From Tanypteryx hageni (taxonomy: Eukaryota > Arthropoda > Insecta > Odonata > Petaluridae), in NCBI GenBank assembly GCA_028673005.1, contig CM054116.1, positions 77,202,572 through 77,266,571 on the forward strand: a stretch of DNA of 64,000 bases. The letters are read 5' to 3'. The notes beneath the pieces were generated by a model that had not been told where the DNA came from, made no database searches, and saw only the letters and a program-made list of their open reading frames with translations. Position numbers and translations under genes: made by a program. This document shows, in pieces, positions 12,534 through 26,900 of this stretch. Position 1 is the first letter of the stretch; each line of letters opens with the position of its first letter.

Positions 12534-15500
12534 TTGTTCCGAGGCATCGGGTGTGCCAGGAGTTTATTGTAGGTTCGATATGTTGTTAAAAATTTCTTAA
12601 TCCAAAGGCTACCATTAACGTTGTATACAAATTTAACCTAAGAAGTTATCTGGAAGTTTTAACGTCTAATCTATCCGTAAATACCGAGGAATTCTTACGT
12701 GAGTTATTAAAAGAAAACGGCGAATTTAGCTCGACTCAGTGATGTTTTTTTGTACAGATAGATGAATAACCGGAGAAAGTAAAAAGAAGGAAAAGCGCTG
12801 TAAGGAAAAGGGGATCGGGGGATAAACGACCACAAAAGAATACACAGAAAGAGGTAAAGGAAGATAGAGAGGAAAGCAAGCAGAAATGCGGGATAAGACA
12901 CGAGTATCCGACGGAACCGATAAGGGTTTTTTTCTCCCACTCTCCAGGAATCGACAACCCCTCTCACTCAGCCTAAAAGCCGAACTCGTCCGTGAGGATC
13001 GCAATGTGTGCGTTCGTCTCATTCCCGCGTGTATTTGTGCGAGGATGGGGAGGGATTTCAGTATCTCCTCCGGGAGGATAGGATAAGGGTAGTGGAAGAG
13101 GTCGGGAGGAAGGGGAGGGGAACGGGTGGGATCGGAGGTGATAGGGCGCTTTTAAAAGTAGGAATAAGCGGCAAGGAGGAGGCGTGAGGAGGTTTGGCGT
13201 GGGAGAGAGGGAGAGGACGGCGTAAGGGGAAGAATAACGCAGGCAGATCCAGAATAAATAAGCAGATAAAGGCGGCGATGGGTTGGGTGGGAGTCCCTAG
13301 GGTCGTGGGAGAGACTCGTTTTTTTTTCGTTTTCGTTTCTTCGTTGTTTTCGTCTATCTCTCTCGCTCTCTACCTTCGCTTCTTGGTGGAAGTGAGGGGA
13401 GGAGGGGTCGGGAGATTAATTAAGTGGACACAAGCGATCGGTATCGCATACGCTGACCTCAAAGGGTCACGACCTCTTGCGGTGGCCCATACTGTGTCAC
13501 GGCGTCGGATTCACCTCTCTTTACCTCCCGGAAAATCACGAAGTCCGTACGGTTTTTTGGGTCTTTTTAAGTTCGGGTTTCGCTTCTCTTTTTTTCATCC
13601 CGCTAGATTTTATTTCCTGTCCGGTTCCATGACCGAAACTTCTCGTCCATTTTTCAAAAGATTTTTCTTCGTATTTATTACGCCTTGTCTCATTTCTATA
13701 TTAAATCATAATGCGGTTTCTTTTCCTACTTTTGACGGCGCTACTGAATAAATCTTCGCTTCGCAGCCGTGTCGTGAAGAGCAAAACGTGTTTTCTTTCT
13801 CCTATCTCTTTTTCCCCTCTACTTCTCCGGACCGTTTGTTTTTTGTCCCGAATGAGATTTAATTCGCGCGATTGTTATCGTGATCAAGTGGGGTTTTTTC
13901 CCCTTTCTTTCTATTTTTTCCCGCGTCGATGCTCGGAGTAATTGAATTCGTTTTTCGGGATCGTGGGCTTCCCGTATATTTCTCGATGGAATAAATGAAT
14001 GCACGCACGCGTTTATGTTAAACTTCGAGGTTCACTGAAATTCAGCAAAACTGCAGCAGCTGTAAAAATCGTTCATAAATACTCATTATTATTATATTGC
14101 ACCTGATGATAATTTTTAGACCAGGAAACAATACGTTTATTCTACCACCATCGCGTTTTTAATTAAAAATATTTTACTATTTATGATAATCTTAATAAAA
14201 CGATGAAACTTATGTATACGGAAAGAAAGTTTACTAATGCCTCGGGGGAAAACAATACCCATGATAACTTATGACTCTTCACGTATTCAATAAAAATTTT
14301 AAGTACCTACTCTACGATGGTTTTTGGCTATTTAAATTCAAAATAATCTTTCACGGCGATGAAAATGGTCTTAATTTTTCAGTTTATTTTTCATTGACGT
14401 AACATTTATTATTTGATTTAGATTTTTATTATTAAATCCAAGTGATCATTACTTACAAAATTTAAAAGAAGTGTACATTTTGTTTTTATTCATTTATAAT
14501 TTAGAATTATAAATAGATATTATATTAATAGAATAGCAATTAGTTGAGTTAAATATATAGTCTTGATAAGTAAATATTATAATATAATAAGTAAATATAA
14601 TATATAAAAATATTTTTGTTATTAATGACTATAATAATATTGGGTTATCAATTTTCTAATATCCACGCTCTACTTGAATAGGAATTTAACAGACGTATAA
14701 ATAGCTTTTAAAATCTTTGGAAATAAAAAACATTCAACTTCAGCAAAATTATTGCTCGTTTACAGGCTATCAACATCAAATCAGTAACATCAGTTTTGAG
14801 AGGCAATTACATTCTCCGAATCAATACCATTAATCACCGATTTTTTTCCGATCGCGGTGATATCTCATTCCATATCTGTTGGCTGGGAAACAATTAAAGC
14901 AATTGATACGAGAACCTGGTGACGGTACAAGTTTCAATTTGTCACCAAATCAGTAGTCCCATAAAAAACGCTTATCTTTCCGTCGAGTATGAGAGCTTTC
15001 AACTCGCGTTTGTTCCATTATTTATGCATTGAAACGGATTATAAGCGTTTCCTTTTCGAGTAAATCCCAAGTCCGGATTTCAGTTCCTCTTCTCTTTCTC
15101 ATTTGAATTTTTTCTTTTTGGTAGTTATCGTTTCACAGAAAAAATATCAGAAAATATATGGTTAGTACTAATGAAAAATGGAGAAACCTAATTTATTAGG
15201 AGACTTGTCCATTTTTCATTAATTTATTAGGTTTCTCTTGTCATTATCGTTTCACCTTTGATATTTACATTCGTCCGTTTGTTTTCCGGCGAAAGATTTT
15301 CTCGTTTTATTTCTTTACTTTAATTCTCAATTATGTTGAAAGAAGTAAACTTCGAGTCTCATTCGTCACATTTTGTTACCTATGCAAGACAGTGCATACG
15401 GCTATAATATCTTTGTTTCGCTTTTATCTCTCAAGGGTTTTATCTCGGAATTACATTAGTAATTGCATGTAGAGAGACATTAAAGTGATGATGAACAATA

Positions 15501-15785
15501 ATGTTATTTTATCTATTCTGTCGTCCTATTATTTCTAATCATAGTTAAATATATTGAATCCCATTATAAACGAGTGAACGGTAGAATCTCATTTACTTCG
15601 TATGAAAGCGTTCGGTTTTTTTTATAGAGGAAAGAATTTAAATGCGCAGTTTAGCTCGAGTAATACTGTAATAATTGGATCTTCAGGACTATGATCGCCA
15701 TCTCCGTTACATGCGTGGACATGTGAATTTTTGCAGCTCATGTTTATCGTTAACTAGTTCATTGCAAGTTGAAAAAATAGTGCAT
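12534..15785. other. Noncoding, with purine/pyrimidine tracts and a small rearranged repeat
   Basis: A purine-rich stretch lies at about 12775-13230, giving long artificial frames on both strands (for example 13194-13751). AT-rich DNA follows from 14000. At 15125-15255 a 12-bp direct repeat TTATCGTTTCAC flanks two pairs of inverted short motifs. No gene is supported. Confidence 0.5.
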
Positions 15786-15940
15786 TAACATTTTCGTTCG
15801 TATTTGGATAGCTACCTCGGTTGAGTGGGCGTCACCATTGTGATTTGTCTATTTGTAAGGTAATGATTAATTAACAGGAATAACGTCTTAACATTTTCTC
15901 TCGTATTTGGATGGTTACGTTGGTTGAGTGGACGCAATAA
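15786..15940. repeat. Diverged tandem repeat, period about 104 bp
   Basis: TAACATTTTCGTTCGTATTT at about 15786 is repeated as TAACATTTTCTCTCGTATTT at about 15890. Both continue with a similar GGTTGAGTGG.CG segment. It looks like a local duplication. Confidence 0.6.
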
Positions 15941-18900
15941 TTGATAGGAGTGCCACTCAAGTCGGCGATAAAATTTTGATGCACTTTAATTAAGATAAAT
16001 CTCCCTGACCGCGAGGTCTTTATTAGAAGTAAATCTATTCTCCGTAACACACATTTATCTCCACGAGCGCACAATTATTTTTAGCATTATTTCCACAATC
16101 AATTTGCTTGCGTACTGGAACTCTTTTTACCTGGCGCGCGAAGGCAACTCGGATCGAAGCCGCCCAAAGGAATCATCTAGCTTCTTCTCCGTGTTTTGAC
16201 TGGCACGTCACTCGTTATTCCGTCCAGAACGTCAGGAAAGCAACCTCAGCCGCCATCTCTACCGTTTTCTTCCAGTTTCTTCCTCGTACGCCTTTCCTCT
16301 CCCTCTTTTTCTCGCCCCTTCGGCTTCCATCCCACACCTCCCATCCTTTTCGGCATCTGTTCTCGTACGTTTCCCCGACTCCTGCTATTTCCGCCTCCCT
16401 CGCACGCTCTCGAACCCGCCTCCCTCCTCCACTTTCAGCCTCACCCCTCCAACTTCTCACACCACCTCTTCTGCTCTCCGCCAACCCTCCTTTCTCTCTC
16501 TATTCCCTCCTACGGTTTCCTCCCTCCCTCAAAAAAAACTAAACCTTCCATCCCTTTTCTTCTCCCTCCCACACCCTCTCTCTCTCTCTCTCCCTTTTTC
16601 CTCTCACCCTTTTTAACTCGTTTTCTTCCAAGCCTTCTTCCACTTCGTCTTCTCTTCGACACGATTGACAAATTGATTCGGATGGGGCCCCTAAGTGTTT
16701 TCTCGCTCCCCCCCCCTTTATAGGGATGGAGGGAGGCGGTCCGAGAGGGGGACTGAGAGGAAGGTTGGAGGGAGAGGATGGGGTTGAGGGGGGAGTTAGA
16801 GAGGGATTGAGAATAGGGTGGTAAATGTGGAGAATCGTGTGGGTGGATGGGTTTTCGAAAAACAAAAACAACTTTGGCAGAGAGAGAGAAGAGGGTGGGT
16901 AAAGAGATGGCAGGAGAAAACTGGAAGGAAAAACAACTTCTCGGAGGAAAATCGATTTTTTATTTATTCTTTTCTTCGTTTCTTCCCTCGCCTATTTTTT
17001 TTCTATGCCGTCCGAAATGAATGGTGGACCCGGATGAATGATACAGGGATTGTGCGTCTGTCGTTATTCTTTTTTCTTGGCGTTTGAGCATTTTCGTTAT
17101 TTCGATTCGTTTGAATCGAGAGTTTTTTTGGTCGCGCATTTTCTGCGGCATTTTCCGCGTTTCATTTGTCTATTTTTTCTTTCCAACGGTTCGTTCAAGT
17201 AATACGCGTCCTACACTAAATTAAATGGGCAAAAACATTCTTTGAAATCCTTTTTTATTCATAACGCTGTCAATCAATCGTCGCTACCGTTCGTAATGAT
17301 TCGTATCAACGCGCAAGGTTTACATTTCAATTTTTTATCTTTCTTCCGGTAAAGAACTTTTTACTGACCTTGTTCCATGCCGAGATATGCAACCGGAGCA
17401 TTTATTCCTCCGATGCAAAGCGTTACTGCACATTTTATCAAAAGACATTGTACATGGGCATTATCTGATTAGCCGTATTTATCAGTGGATTTTATCGGAT
17501 ATTTTTTCTTTAAATTTCCCTCGCAGCCTCATTTTCTATAATGAGGGTAGTGCACTCCGCGTCAGCAACAGCATTTTTATCTCTTAGTTGTCTTAAGGTT
17601 TAAAAGGTTGTTTCTGATTATTTATCAACTCGAGCAATTTAGAAAGCGTAATTGAATTAGTTATTCAATGGATCGAAAAGTAATTTTTATGAACGGAACG
17701 GAAATTAAATCAAAATTCAGTCGGTGCTCTCATTGTCGGAAGGTAAATATCTCCTCATTCCGACACTTTCCTGAAACCTTCGCATGTCCTATTATTGGAT
17801 CATAGCTCAATTAACCACCTGACGAAGGAAGGATGCCTCCGCTTTTTTCCTTTTAAGGACCACGTACTGCTGCTTTCTCTCTCTTTCTCGGCCTAAATTG
17901 AACAAATGAAGACGCCGGACCGCCTTTAGTTTAACTTCGGGGCTTCCTCTCCCTCACAAGCCACTCCCATTCTTCTTTCTCTCACCCTTCCTTCGCTTGT
18001 CTCCCATAATTTCTTATCCAAACTCCCGCTCTCATTCCCATTCCACAACCTGTGTCATCCAGCCCAATCACGCTTATCAATCTTTTTCCTCCGACCCATC
18101 CCTCCCCCGTCTGCGGATGGCCCCACTCCATCTTCCTGCCTTTCCTCAAACTAGACCCAACTATTCTCTCCTCCCCCTCTCTCTCTCTCTCTTCTCACCC
18201 TTCGCGTTTCTCTCTCGTTCTTCATTGGTCTCTTGTTTCTCCCCATATTTTAATCTCCTAGTCTTTATCCTTTTGTATTTATTTCCTTTACCTAAACTAC
18301 ATCTTCCTTCTGTTACCACTCTCGCGAATTCGAAAAAGAATCATCTAGGTCACCTTACGGCTTAAATTAAGTTGTTTTTAGAACCTACCGTTGGAGAAAT
18401 ACCACTGATGACGGCTGTATTGTAGCCAGAATTCGCGTATGGTTTTTTTAAAAACTTTTTTATGGATATCGAGGAAAATTTTCTCTTTTCTTCCGCATCT
18501 TTCTCTTTTCTAACTCGTTTTTCTACTTGGATATCTTCGCGTCTGATATTTTGCTGGTAGTAGCCTATCCCTTCCTGCTTGTCACTGTTAATATCTCTCG
18601 CTCTACTATTTCTCTGGTTTATCCGTCTCTTCTTTTGTTGATACACCACCTTCTCATTTTCTCTCTCCCTCATGTGTATCTCGTCCATCTTACTTTTTCG
18701 TTTATTCCTTCGTTTCTTCTCTTTCTTTCCCCCCTTCTCGGCTTCCTTCGTCTTTTTCTTTCCTCCTTTTCTCTATTTACATCTATTTCTTAATCTCCTT
18801 CCAAATCTTTTAGGCTCTCTCTCTCCTATACCTCTCTCCCTTACCTCCTCCCTCCCTCTCTCTCCCTCATTCCCTCACCTCCGATGCAGCGCGGCGATAA

Positions 18901-21900
18901 AAGTGGTGGCCCAGTCTCCCTCTCAGAAAAGGGAGTGAAACGGTGGGTGTGGGAGAGAGAGGGTAAGGGGGGAATAGATGGGGGTGTGGGGCATAAGTAG
19001 GAAGATATAGGGATGTAGGGTGGTCTGAGAGATAAAAGGGGTAAGGGTGTGGGAACTATATACTGAAGGAGAAGAGGAAGGGAGGGAGACAGACATACAC
19101 ACACACACGGGGAGTGAGCAGGTTGTGATTTTATCTCCTCTCCTTTTCCACATTGAATGTCGAACGATTGTGAAGAATTAATGACGATGCCCGGGGTTTC
19201 TCCTACCATCTATTATATTCCGTTTCTTTTCTTCTTTCCCCCCTCTCTGCCCTCCTTCCCTTTTTCGAACCTTTCTTTATTTCCGTCCGCCTATCTCGTC
19301 CGTTTCTTTTGTGCACTATCTGCATCGCTCCAGCCTCCTACCTCTGTCGTAAGATTCCTATCCGTTCATCATCTCATCCCCTCTCTCGACTCGCCTCACT
19401 CCCCATCGATCCTCCACCCCGCGCCTCGCCTAAACTCTCTCTCTTTTTCCTTCTTTTTGTATGCACCAGTTCTTTCCCGCTGCCATACTGTCTTCGGAAA
19501 GAGTAAGTTCTTCCTCTCCTCCACCCCTTTTTATTTCATTCGCTTTGCTAGTTTTTTATTATGGTTATTTTTTCGTGTCGTCTCTGGACGTCGCTCGATG
19601 GCGGCCGTTTTTAATTTTTTCCTTTCCAGGTGCATTTCTACCTCCTTGGCTCCCTTTTATGAGCGTATTCACTCGGCGAGTAAGATCTTTATCCCGGTTG
19701 ACGTAACGTATGATTATGCGTACGTACGTTTTTTTATCCGAGTGTTCTGTTATTGTCTCGAGTCGTTTCGTGGGGCGATTTTCTTTTTCTTGAGATTGCG
19801 CGGATGCGCGTGTAATCGTTCGGGAAATTCCGAGAATCAGCTCCCAATTTCGAGATAAAAGTCTGGGTCTTTAGTTTGAAGAAGAGAACGTAATGTTCGG
19901 CATCAAATAGGCAGCGTGTTATAGTACACAGCGTAATAATGAATTAGTATTATCATCTGTTTAATGATTTATGAGCTCGATCGAGGGAGTATTGAAAAAC
20001 CTTGATCACCTGTGTTCAATATCGGTGCTGCGATTAAACCAATATTTTGATTTAGGCGTAGAAGTAGAAGAGATCGTACATGTGTGCTCTTTCAAATACG
20101 AAAAAATAATTCGGCCGTGCGTTAAACTGCTTTATATTCATCGTAAAAGTAAAATAAATGCGCTTTTCCATTTCTAAAGAATTTATACGGTAAAATCTAG
20201 TTTTACGAGATGCCGGTTAATCGGACATTCTGTTTGATCAACATGATAATTTAAGCACAGTGCACGCAAATGTGAAAAATTATGTAAATGTTAAGATGCT
20301 AAAGAAATCAGTTAAAGAAAAGTTTATTAACATTTAAATTACTCAAGTAATACTATACTCGTATTAGCACCCTGATTAGGTATAGAAAAAGTAACTACTG
20401 TACATATGTGCGTAATTAATGAAGTATAAAATATTTCTAGTTATAACTTTGAAACTACCAGATTATTCTATTTTCAGTTAATAGTAGTTTATTGCAAAAT
20501 GGTTAGGGAGATGATTATAAGCAAAAATGTTTGAGTTTAACGAAATTATAAAGGGAAACATTGAGTTAAATAATTGCTGACAAATCAATTTCTTTAGTAA
20601 GATTAACTTTTCTCATGTTCCTATCATATTATCGGTGCAAGTTGGTTCGAATTTCCGTCCGCAATAATAAAGTACATGTATTCCGAGTGCAGCTCCCAAC
20701 ACCTCCCAGGTGCCGTCGTGTTTTTTTTTAACACTCGAGAATTCCTCGGTGCGATTCTCATATTCAATTCTCCCTTGCTGCAATTTAATTTATTTTGTTG
20801 AAGGCTTGGGATCGTTACGCTTCACTTCTCTTCTCTTTCTCTAATATCTTGTTCCCTTCGGAGTTTATAGCGCCCAGTTGTTTTGGTGCAAAAAAAAACG
20901 TTTCTCTTCCTTGTGGGATTAAATATATCTGGGTTTCGTTATTTAGAGTCCTCTCCGACAACATGAATTCCGGATCCTACTGCCTGAGTTCGCCATTCAA
21001 ATGAAAAATTTATTCCCTCTATCTCGTCTTTGCGATCGCACCAAAGATCGTCTCAAATTATTTGTACTGGTCTCTTATTTTTATGTTCCCCTTAAACGAA
21101 TTGGAATGAACTGGTGTCACGAACCATCCAAAATGTGAAATTTTCCTCGTTAGTGTGTTTTATACGTATTTATTTGTGCATCGATGTGCGGTATGCGCGA
21201 ACGAACCCTTTTGCTAATTCAGGCACTTGAATTATGTACACGCGCGTAGAGAATTTATTGTTAAAAGTTACATTAAAGTTTAAAATATATAGTTTTATTC
21301 GTAAATATATTTTCCATTTAAAATGAATGAATCAATATTGCAATTCCAAGCCGCGATTGCAATTTTAATGCTTCCCTCATTAAAAAAATCGTTTTCTTCC
21401 CAGGTGCCTCACGTTGCATCTAAGGTAATTTATCTCTTGCGTGATCTTCGCGCTGAAATTTTTCATTCTAATTCGTATTATTTCTCGCGAAGAATTTCAT
21501 CGTCGCGTTCCCCATTGAGTCCTATAGAATATATATTGCTTACCACACCAATAAATCCTCTCTCGGAACGTTAAATTAATTTCTAACGGCAACGAACAAT
21601 TTTTATCCCGTGTCTCATTAGGAAATTAAAAAAACTCGCCTCCGCTCGAGGAATTACATATCTTCCTTTCTTATAGTTTAAAAGTAAGAAGTTTTTCGTT
21701 GGTGGTCGCTTCTCCAGATATCAGCGCTTTTCTTTATTGAGTCAATTATTCGAAATCATTCGCGGGATAGATGGGTTCGCGGAAAAGTGAGATAAATTAT
21801 AGGACATTTTTCATGATTAGGACACATCTCATCGCGTCCACTTGTCCTCGCATGTCTCCCTTAACCCCCCCTTCCTCTCTCTCTTTCCCCTCTATCTCTC

Positions 21901-22655
21901 TCTCCCTCGTTCCTTTCTCCCACTTTCACGAGCAAGAAAGTAGGACAAAAGTCTTTCATTTGCTAAAAAAATCTGCATTCGAGGTCTGCTTGATAAATTG
22001 GTACCATTATTTAAAAAGGTTATTTTTTATAGAAACCGATGTAGGTTCAACGCTCATCAAAATTGAGAAAATAATCTCGTCGAGAAATTTTTATATAAAT
22101 AAAAATGAGCTGGTGATTCATCAATCTGGATTTTTTTAAAACTTATAAGAAGTGATGGAGCTTCCCGGGCGTGCGAGTCGAATGGAATTTTGATAAAGTA
22201 ATTATTATTTTAACGTTCTTATCGTGATTATTGTCTTGTATTTTTTTCGTCTCGGTATGCATTTAGAAATGGATGGAAAAGCTAATTCCTTATAGTCTGC
22301 GAGTTTGAGAAGGGAAATGAGAAACTAAAACTCGAGTAATCAGATATTTAAGGAGTTTGTGTAAGATTTTGGTCAACCGTCTTACTTGTTACCTCTGCAA
22401 TTGCTTATCTACTCATCTGAACTTGAAGTGAAAAATATAAAGTTGCTGTAATTTTCAGAGAAAAACCAGTTTAGAGAATTATATTATCTTTTCTGAGAGT
22501 AAAACTTGCTCTATCCGTTACTTCCTTTTACTTCCTCATTTTTACCAGCTCCCGTCTTGTAATTTATCGCCTTGCGAATTTACAGTTTGACAGGCTAGAT
22601 CTTGAACCAGTTACGACTCTTTTTACGAGTGCTCAAGTGGTACGAACGTTTTCCT
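15941..22655. other. Noncoding, dominated by CT/GA tracts
   Basis: Long pyrimidine runs lie at about 16290-16620, 18100-18290, 18480-18880 and 19195-19500; purine runs lie at about 16725-16960 and 18930-19110. They produce long spurious frames (for example 16196-16723 and 19157-19858). One copy of the dispersed GTAGCC.GAATTCGCGTATGG-type repeat lies at about 18381-18475. No exon is supported. Confidence 0.5.
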
Positions 22656-23330
22656 CCTATATTCTGTCTCTATCCACGGCGTTCGCGCCGTTTAAATAAG
22701 CGTCCGTTGTCGCGACAAATTTCGCAAGTTTTGAATTTCTCGTAGTTCTCCCTCCTCTTTCGAGAATAAAAGCGCTCGGGAGCGTAGCACATAAGAACGG
22801 AAGACGTTAATTGCGCCGACGGTTCGGTCACAGGAGCATCACCGGGTGTGGAACATCGTTTTTACCCGCGGCTTTTTCGGGCGCCCGCAACTCGTAAATC
22901 AATCAATCAATCCCCGAACGAAATCATCGCCCGTCGCTTCGCGGGACGAGGGGCCTTATGACGGGGATGATATATATCTATCAACCGTCGCCGCCCGAAC
23001 AGAACGGACGGAAGGGGAAAATTTGGATCCCTCCACCTCCTCTTCCTGTTTTTTTTTTCGCCTCCCCCTCCTCCTTTTCCTCTGGTTTTTTCGCCTCCCC
23101 CTCCCACCTCAAACATCCGCGGCGGCTACTCTCCTTCCTCCTTTTCGCTCGAGCACCGCCGCAAATGCGGCTCTATTTACCGATTCGCTCCGACCACTTC
23201 AAAACGTGATAGATCGGACATTTTGGTTCAGAAGGCCCGCTCTGCTTTATTCGCGGCGCGCATGGAGGCGAGGACAGATGGATGAATGCGGGAGCAATGG
23301 GGGAGGGGATGCGCCGTAAAGGTCGGCAAT
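22656..23330. promoter_or_regulatory. CpG-rich stretch, possible promoter
   Basis: This stretch is richer in GC and CpG than the DNA on either side. It includes GTTCGCGCCGTTTAAATAAG (a TATA-like box) and later CGGGCGCCCGCAACTCG. Such islands mark promoters in some insects. I found no supported start codon or donor here and cannot tie it to ush. It may equally be a neutral GC-rich patch. Confidence 0.2.
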
Positions 23331-23666
23331 TCACGCCTTGGGACTGAGGAGTAAGGTTTGATTTTGGTCAGAAATGTTATCATTCTATTATACTTTTTCT
23401 TATGGCTTATTTCTAGTAATAACATGCGCATATTCATGCAGTAAAATCTCGTTATCGCAAACTTATTTATTTAGCGCTATTCTTTCTAAAAAAATCGCTT
23501 ATATATTCTGTTCGCCCATGTCTATGTACAAAATAACTCAAAAATGAAGTAGGTATTCAACGCCAAAATTTCAATATAGATAGTTTTACATTAGAGCTAC
23601 CTATGGTATAAATTTGGTGAATTAGTTGCTGGAGACTGATAAAAAAAATCGCTAAAAAGTATAATA

Positions 23667-23958
23667 CAGTGGTTCTCAAACTTAAGTAACGTAAGGACCC
23701 CTTTTGATAGGAAAGAATTCTCGCGGCCCCCCACGTTCATTGAATGCCATAGACACAAAATATTTGTACATGTATAAATTGAGTTTAAAATAATAAGAGG
23801 TTAATTTAACAACACTATGTATTTATGGACATTTTTATATAAAATTACTAAATACAAACATAAAACTTGTTAGGTATAAACAAATTTTATGATTTTTTAT
23901 AAGTTTATGCATTATCTCGCGGTCCCCCTAAAACATATCCGCAATTTGAGAAACCCTG
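23667..23958. mobile_element. hAT-type MITE, 292 bp
   Basis: The left end CAGTGGTTCTCAAACTTAA matches the right end, CAGGGTTTCTCAAATTGCG on the other strand. The flanks GTATAATA and GTATGCCG agree only in the first four bases, so the target duplication is eroded or the edge is off slightly. CGGCCCCCC and CGGTCCCCC stretches inside are typical of this group. No coding capacity is seen. Confidence 0.75.
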
Positions 23959-26900
23959 GTATGCCGCTACGAATGTAGGCAACCATCAATACATCGCGTC
24001 TGCGATTCTTTACTCCAGTGGAATAGCAGTCAGTAAAAAACACGCCTTATGTTATTTGCTCTGCATTTCTTCCCTCACTTGTTATACTTTGTTTTGACGA
24101 AATAGTAATAAATCATATAAGCCTGAATTCTTACTCGGGAATGACTTATGCTTAGTATAAATTTGCATTTTTTGCATTAACCGATTGTTTATTAAGAATT
24201 TTCTACACTCACAAGTAAGTATATGTTGTGATGTGCACGTTTTTCACAGTAACAGTTTTTGTTTTTAATCAGCAATTATTGCATTCATTTAGATCCTTAT
24301 CGGCTAATTTATGTAAAATTTATCTTAAGAGTGATTTTGCTAATTACTGATTAAATTTTGATCATTGGTTTGTAACTTAAGTTTAACTATAAGCATATAT
24401 TCACCTTTTTCCCCTAGTATAATTTTAACTATTTAATTTGATCTTTATAATTAAAACGTTTAAGTTCATTCCCAAGTGAGGGATTTGAAAAGCTAATCAA
24501 CGTACAATCTTACCATGCACTGTAAGAGATGGATATAATAATGTATAAGAAGGAATTTTCTCGCGTTCGGATTACCAGAAGGACATCAACGATTAGTCCG
24601 CTCACGGTGGTACAAATTGCGATTTGATTTTTTACACTAAACCAAAGAAGCTGTCCGTTTTATCGCCATTCCGTTTGTTTCAAAACGTGCCCTTGGTAAA
24701 GCTGAAACAACAGCATAGGTTTTCTCCTTTTTCAAACACATGTAAATGTGTTGAGTCCTAGCTCATGCAGTAAGTTTCTTCGCTAGACCGGCAGAGGCTG
24801 GAATGAAAGGCATACTGGAAAGGACGAAGAGGAGGAGGAGGCGGTTGGGGTAGAGGGTAGGAAATAAGGTGTTGAGGAGGGAGCAGAGAGGCGGCGGGAG
24901 GGGGGGGGGGCGAGGTGGAATGATAGGGGGAAAAGAGGTGTTGTCGGTGGAAGGGCGAAGGAAGGGTGTTATCCCCGACAGACCTTGCGATTTGAAGGAT
25001 GACTCCGGTGTGAGATTGATAGGCCGATTGAGAGGGGAGCGGTAATTGGTCATGGTTATGACGTGGGTGTGTTCGGAGGCAGCTTGCCCTCCTACGCGAG
25101 GAGCGGCAAGCAGGGGGTAGAGGAGAGGGAGGGGAAAAAGGAATGGGGATGTAGGGAGAGGGAGTAAGAGAGAGAAAGGAGAAAACGGATATGACGGGTG
25201 GAAGTAAGGAGAAGGCGGCCAGTCCGGAGAGAGTTGAGTCGAGGGAGGAAAGTCCCGCGCCTGATAGATATTTTAAGCCGAAGAAATACTTGGAAAAGCA
25301 AAAGGTGGGCGGTGTTCGTCTTCTTTATAGCTCTCCACGAGCCCGGCATTTTCGAGTACGTAGATGAAATTTACGACCTACGATTCTTAAATATTGCCTG
25401 TGACACGTCATCAGTTTTAGCGAAACAAATAGTTGAATTTTCAATTTTACGGTGTCAAGTTTAGAAACTGCGACGAAATTTCGCATCCTTTGATCAAAAG
25501 AATTTTCTTTTTGAATGTTTGGGAAAACTTAGTCCTTGGAATTAGGAACCATCTGTAGTGTCACCTTTCTTGTTTGCACGTATTCTTATTTTTCAGTAGC
25601 TTATTTTAGCCAGGCTTACATCTTTCCAAATCCCTGACCGTTCCCGTTCGTTTTTTCCTCTTCATCATCATTCTTAGAAAAGCAGCGCTCAAATGACTTA
25701 ACATCATTATTGACTAAGTGAAGACTAAATTGTCCGCGTGGGCTGCCCATATCACTCGGTTATATACGAGCATTCGCTAAAATTTAATATAAACAAAAAC
25801 TCGAACGATAAGCGGCGTAATTGACAAATGAACGGCATTTCTACGTGCGTGGGATCGGATAACGAGAGGCGCAGAATGTCTCTTTGCTCAAGATGTGCGG
25901 GAAATTATAGAGTCAGTGGAATGCGTACGAAAGAGGAATTAGAGAGATGGAGGGAGGGAGAAGGGTTGGGGTATGCGCTGGGCGGGTTGTAGGTGTGATG
26001 TGGGAAGAAGAGAGGGGAAGATAGATAGATAGATACGCGGAGAGAGGCAGGTGTTCAGAGGAAGTATTCATTGTGTAAAGCAGTAGAGAGAAGAGAGGTA
26101 GAGGGAGGGAGGCGGCGGGAGCGAACTGATTGGAGGGATAGATAGGAACAAGAGAAGAGGATTTAATCGTTTGATTGATAGGTTTCGATGTTTAGTTAGC
26201 GGAGGTGGCCGTTTCATTGATTCCGTCCACACAATAGATCTAAAGAGTTCGAGGAATGTTAATAATCCGTTTTTGATTGATTCCTCGTAGATGCCCGTCG
26301 TCGATAAAGTTCATAAATCGTCCGGTGAGCGAGTACCTTTTGTTCTTGCTTTTCGTTCCGCCGTGTGTAAGAGACGATGTTGCGAAGTTCGCGCGTTCCA
26401 CGAAAAGGCGTCGCTTTAATATTTTTTCCCAATATTTTCTTCTACTTTAACCATCGATCGTGGTACTTTAGTCCAAGCTCACGTTCCTGTCTCCGATGCT
26501 TTGTTTATGCGAAGGAAAACGAAGAAAAATAATAAATCAATGATTACCGGTGACCCTCGGCGGCATAAGCTTGAATTGGATACTCAATCACTGCTCAAGC
26601 ATATGTTTGAATTTTGTATCGATCGCGATATAATTGATGCCCACTCATAACAGCAGTCGTTTTCTATAGAAATAGATCATATATTTCTCGAAAAGTCGAT
26701 GAAATAAGACAATGAAGTGACCACCGGAATTGTATTCGCATTAATAATGATCGAGGCGATTTTTCTCTCCTTGAATAGGATAGAATTTAAACCATGAATA
26801 TTTTTCTAACAATAAGCTTTAAAACTGCTGTGTATTTAATGAGAGTAAGTTATATATGCGCTAAGTAGGTTTTTCGTTAAATTATATGGTAGCATCTCCT

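Noticed and set aside
13194..13751. 185-codon open frame
   Set aside because: Begins in a GA-rich tract and runs into a CT/T-rich one; the composition tracks the DNA and not a protein.
15125..15255. Complementary short motifs flanked by a 12-bp direct repeat
   Set aside because: The motifs are ordered A-B-A'-B' and do not form a simple hairpin; recorded only within the region entry.
16196..16723. 175-codon open frame, also overlapping frames
   Set aside because: Product of CT-rich DNA, with no codon pattern or motif of a real protein.
19157..19858. 233-codon open frame rich in Phe, Leu and Ser
   Set aside because: The first part is CT-rich low complexity; no homology or splice context was recognised, and the Met has no supporting features.
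20190..20260. GGTAAAATCTAG...GCCGGTTAATCGG, resembling the element at 12240
   Set aside because: Too diverged to set borders; may be an old related copy.
20640..20660. GTTCGAATTTCCG, resembling the T-arm of a tRNA
   Set aside because: No acceptor stem or anticodon arm could be placed around it.
23439..23666. CAGTAAAATCTCGTTATCGC, a pogo-like left end
   Set aside because: No matching right end was found before the adjoining hAT MITE, so it is not called as an element.
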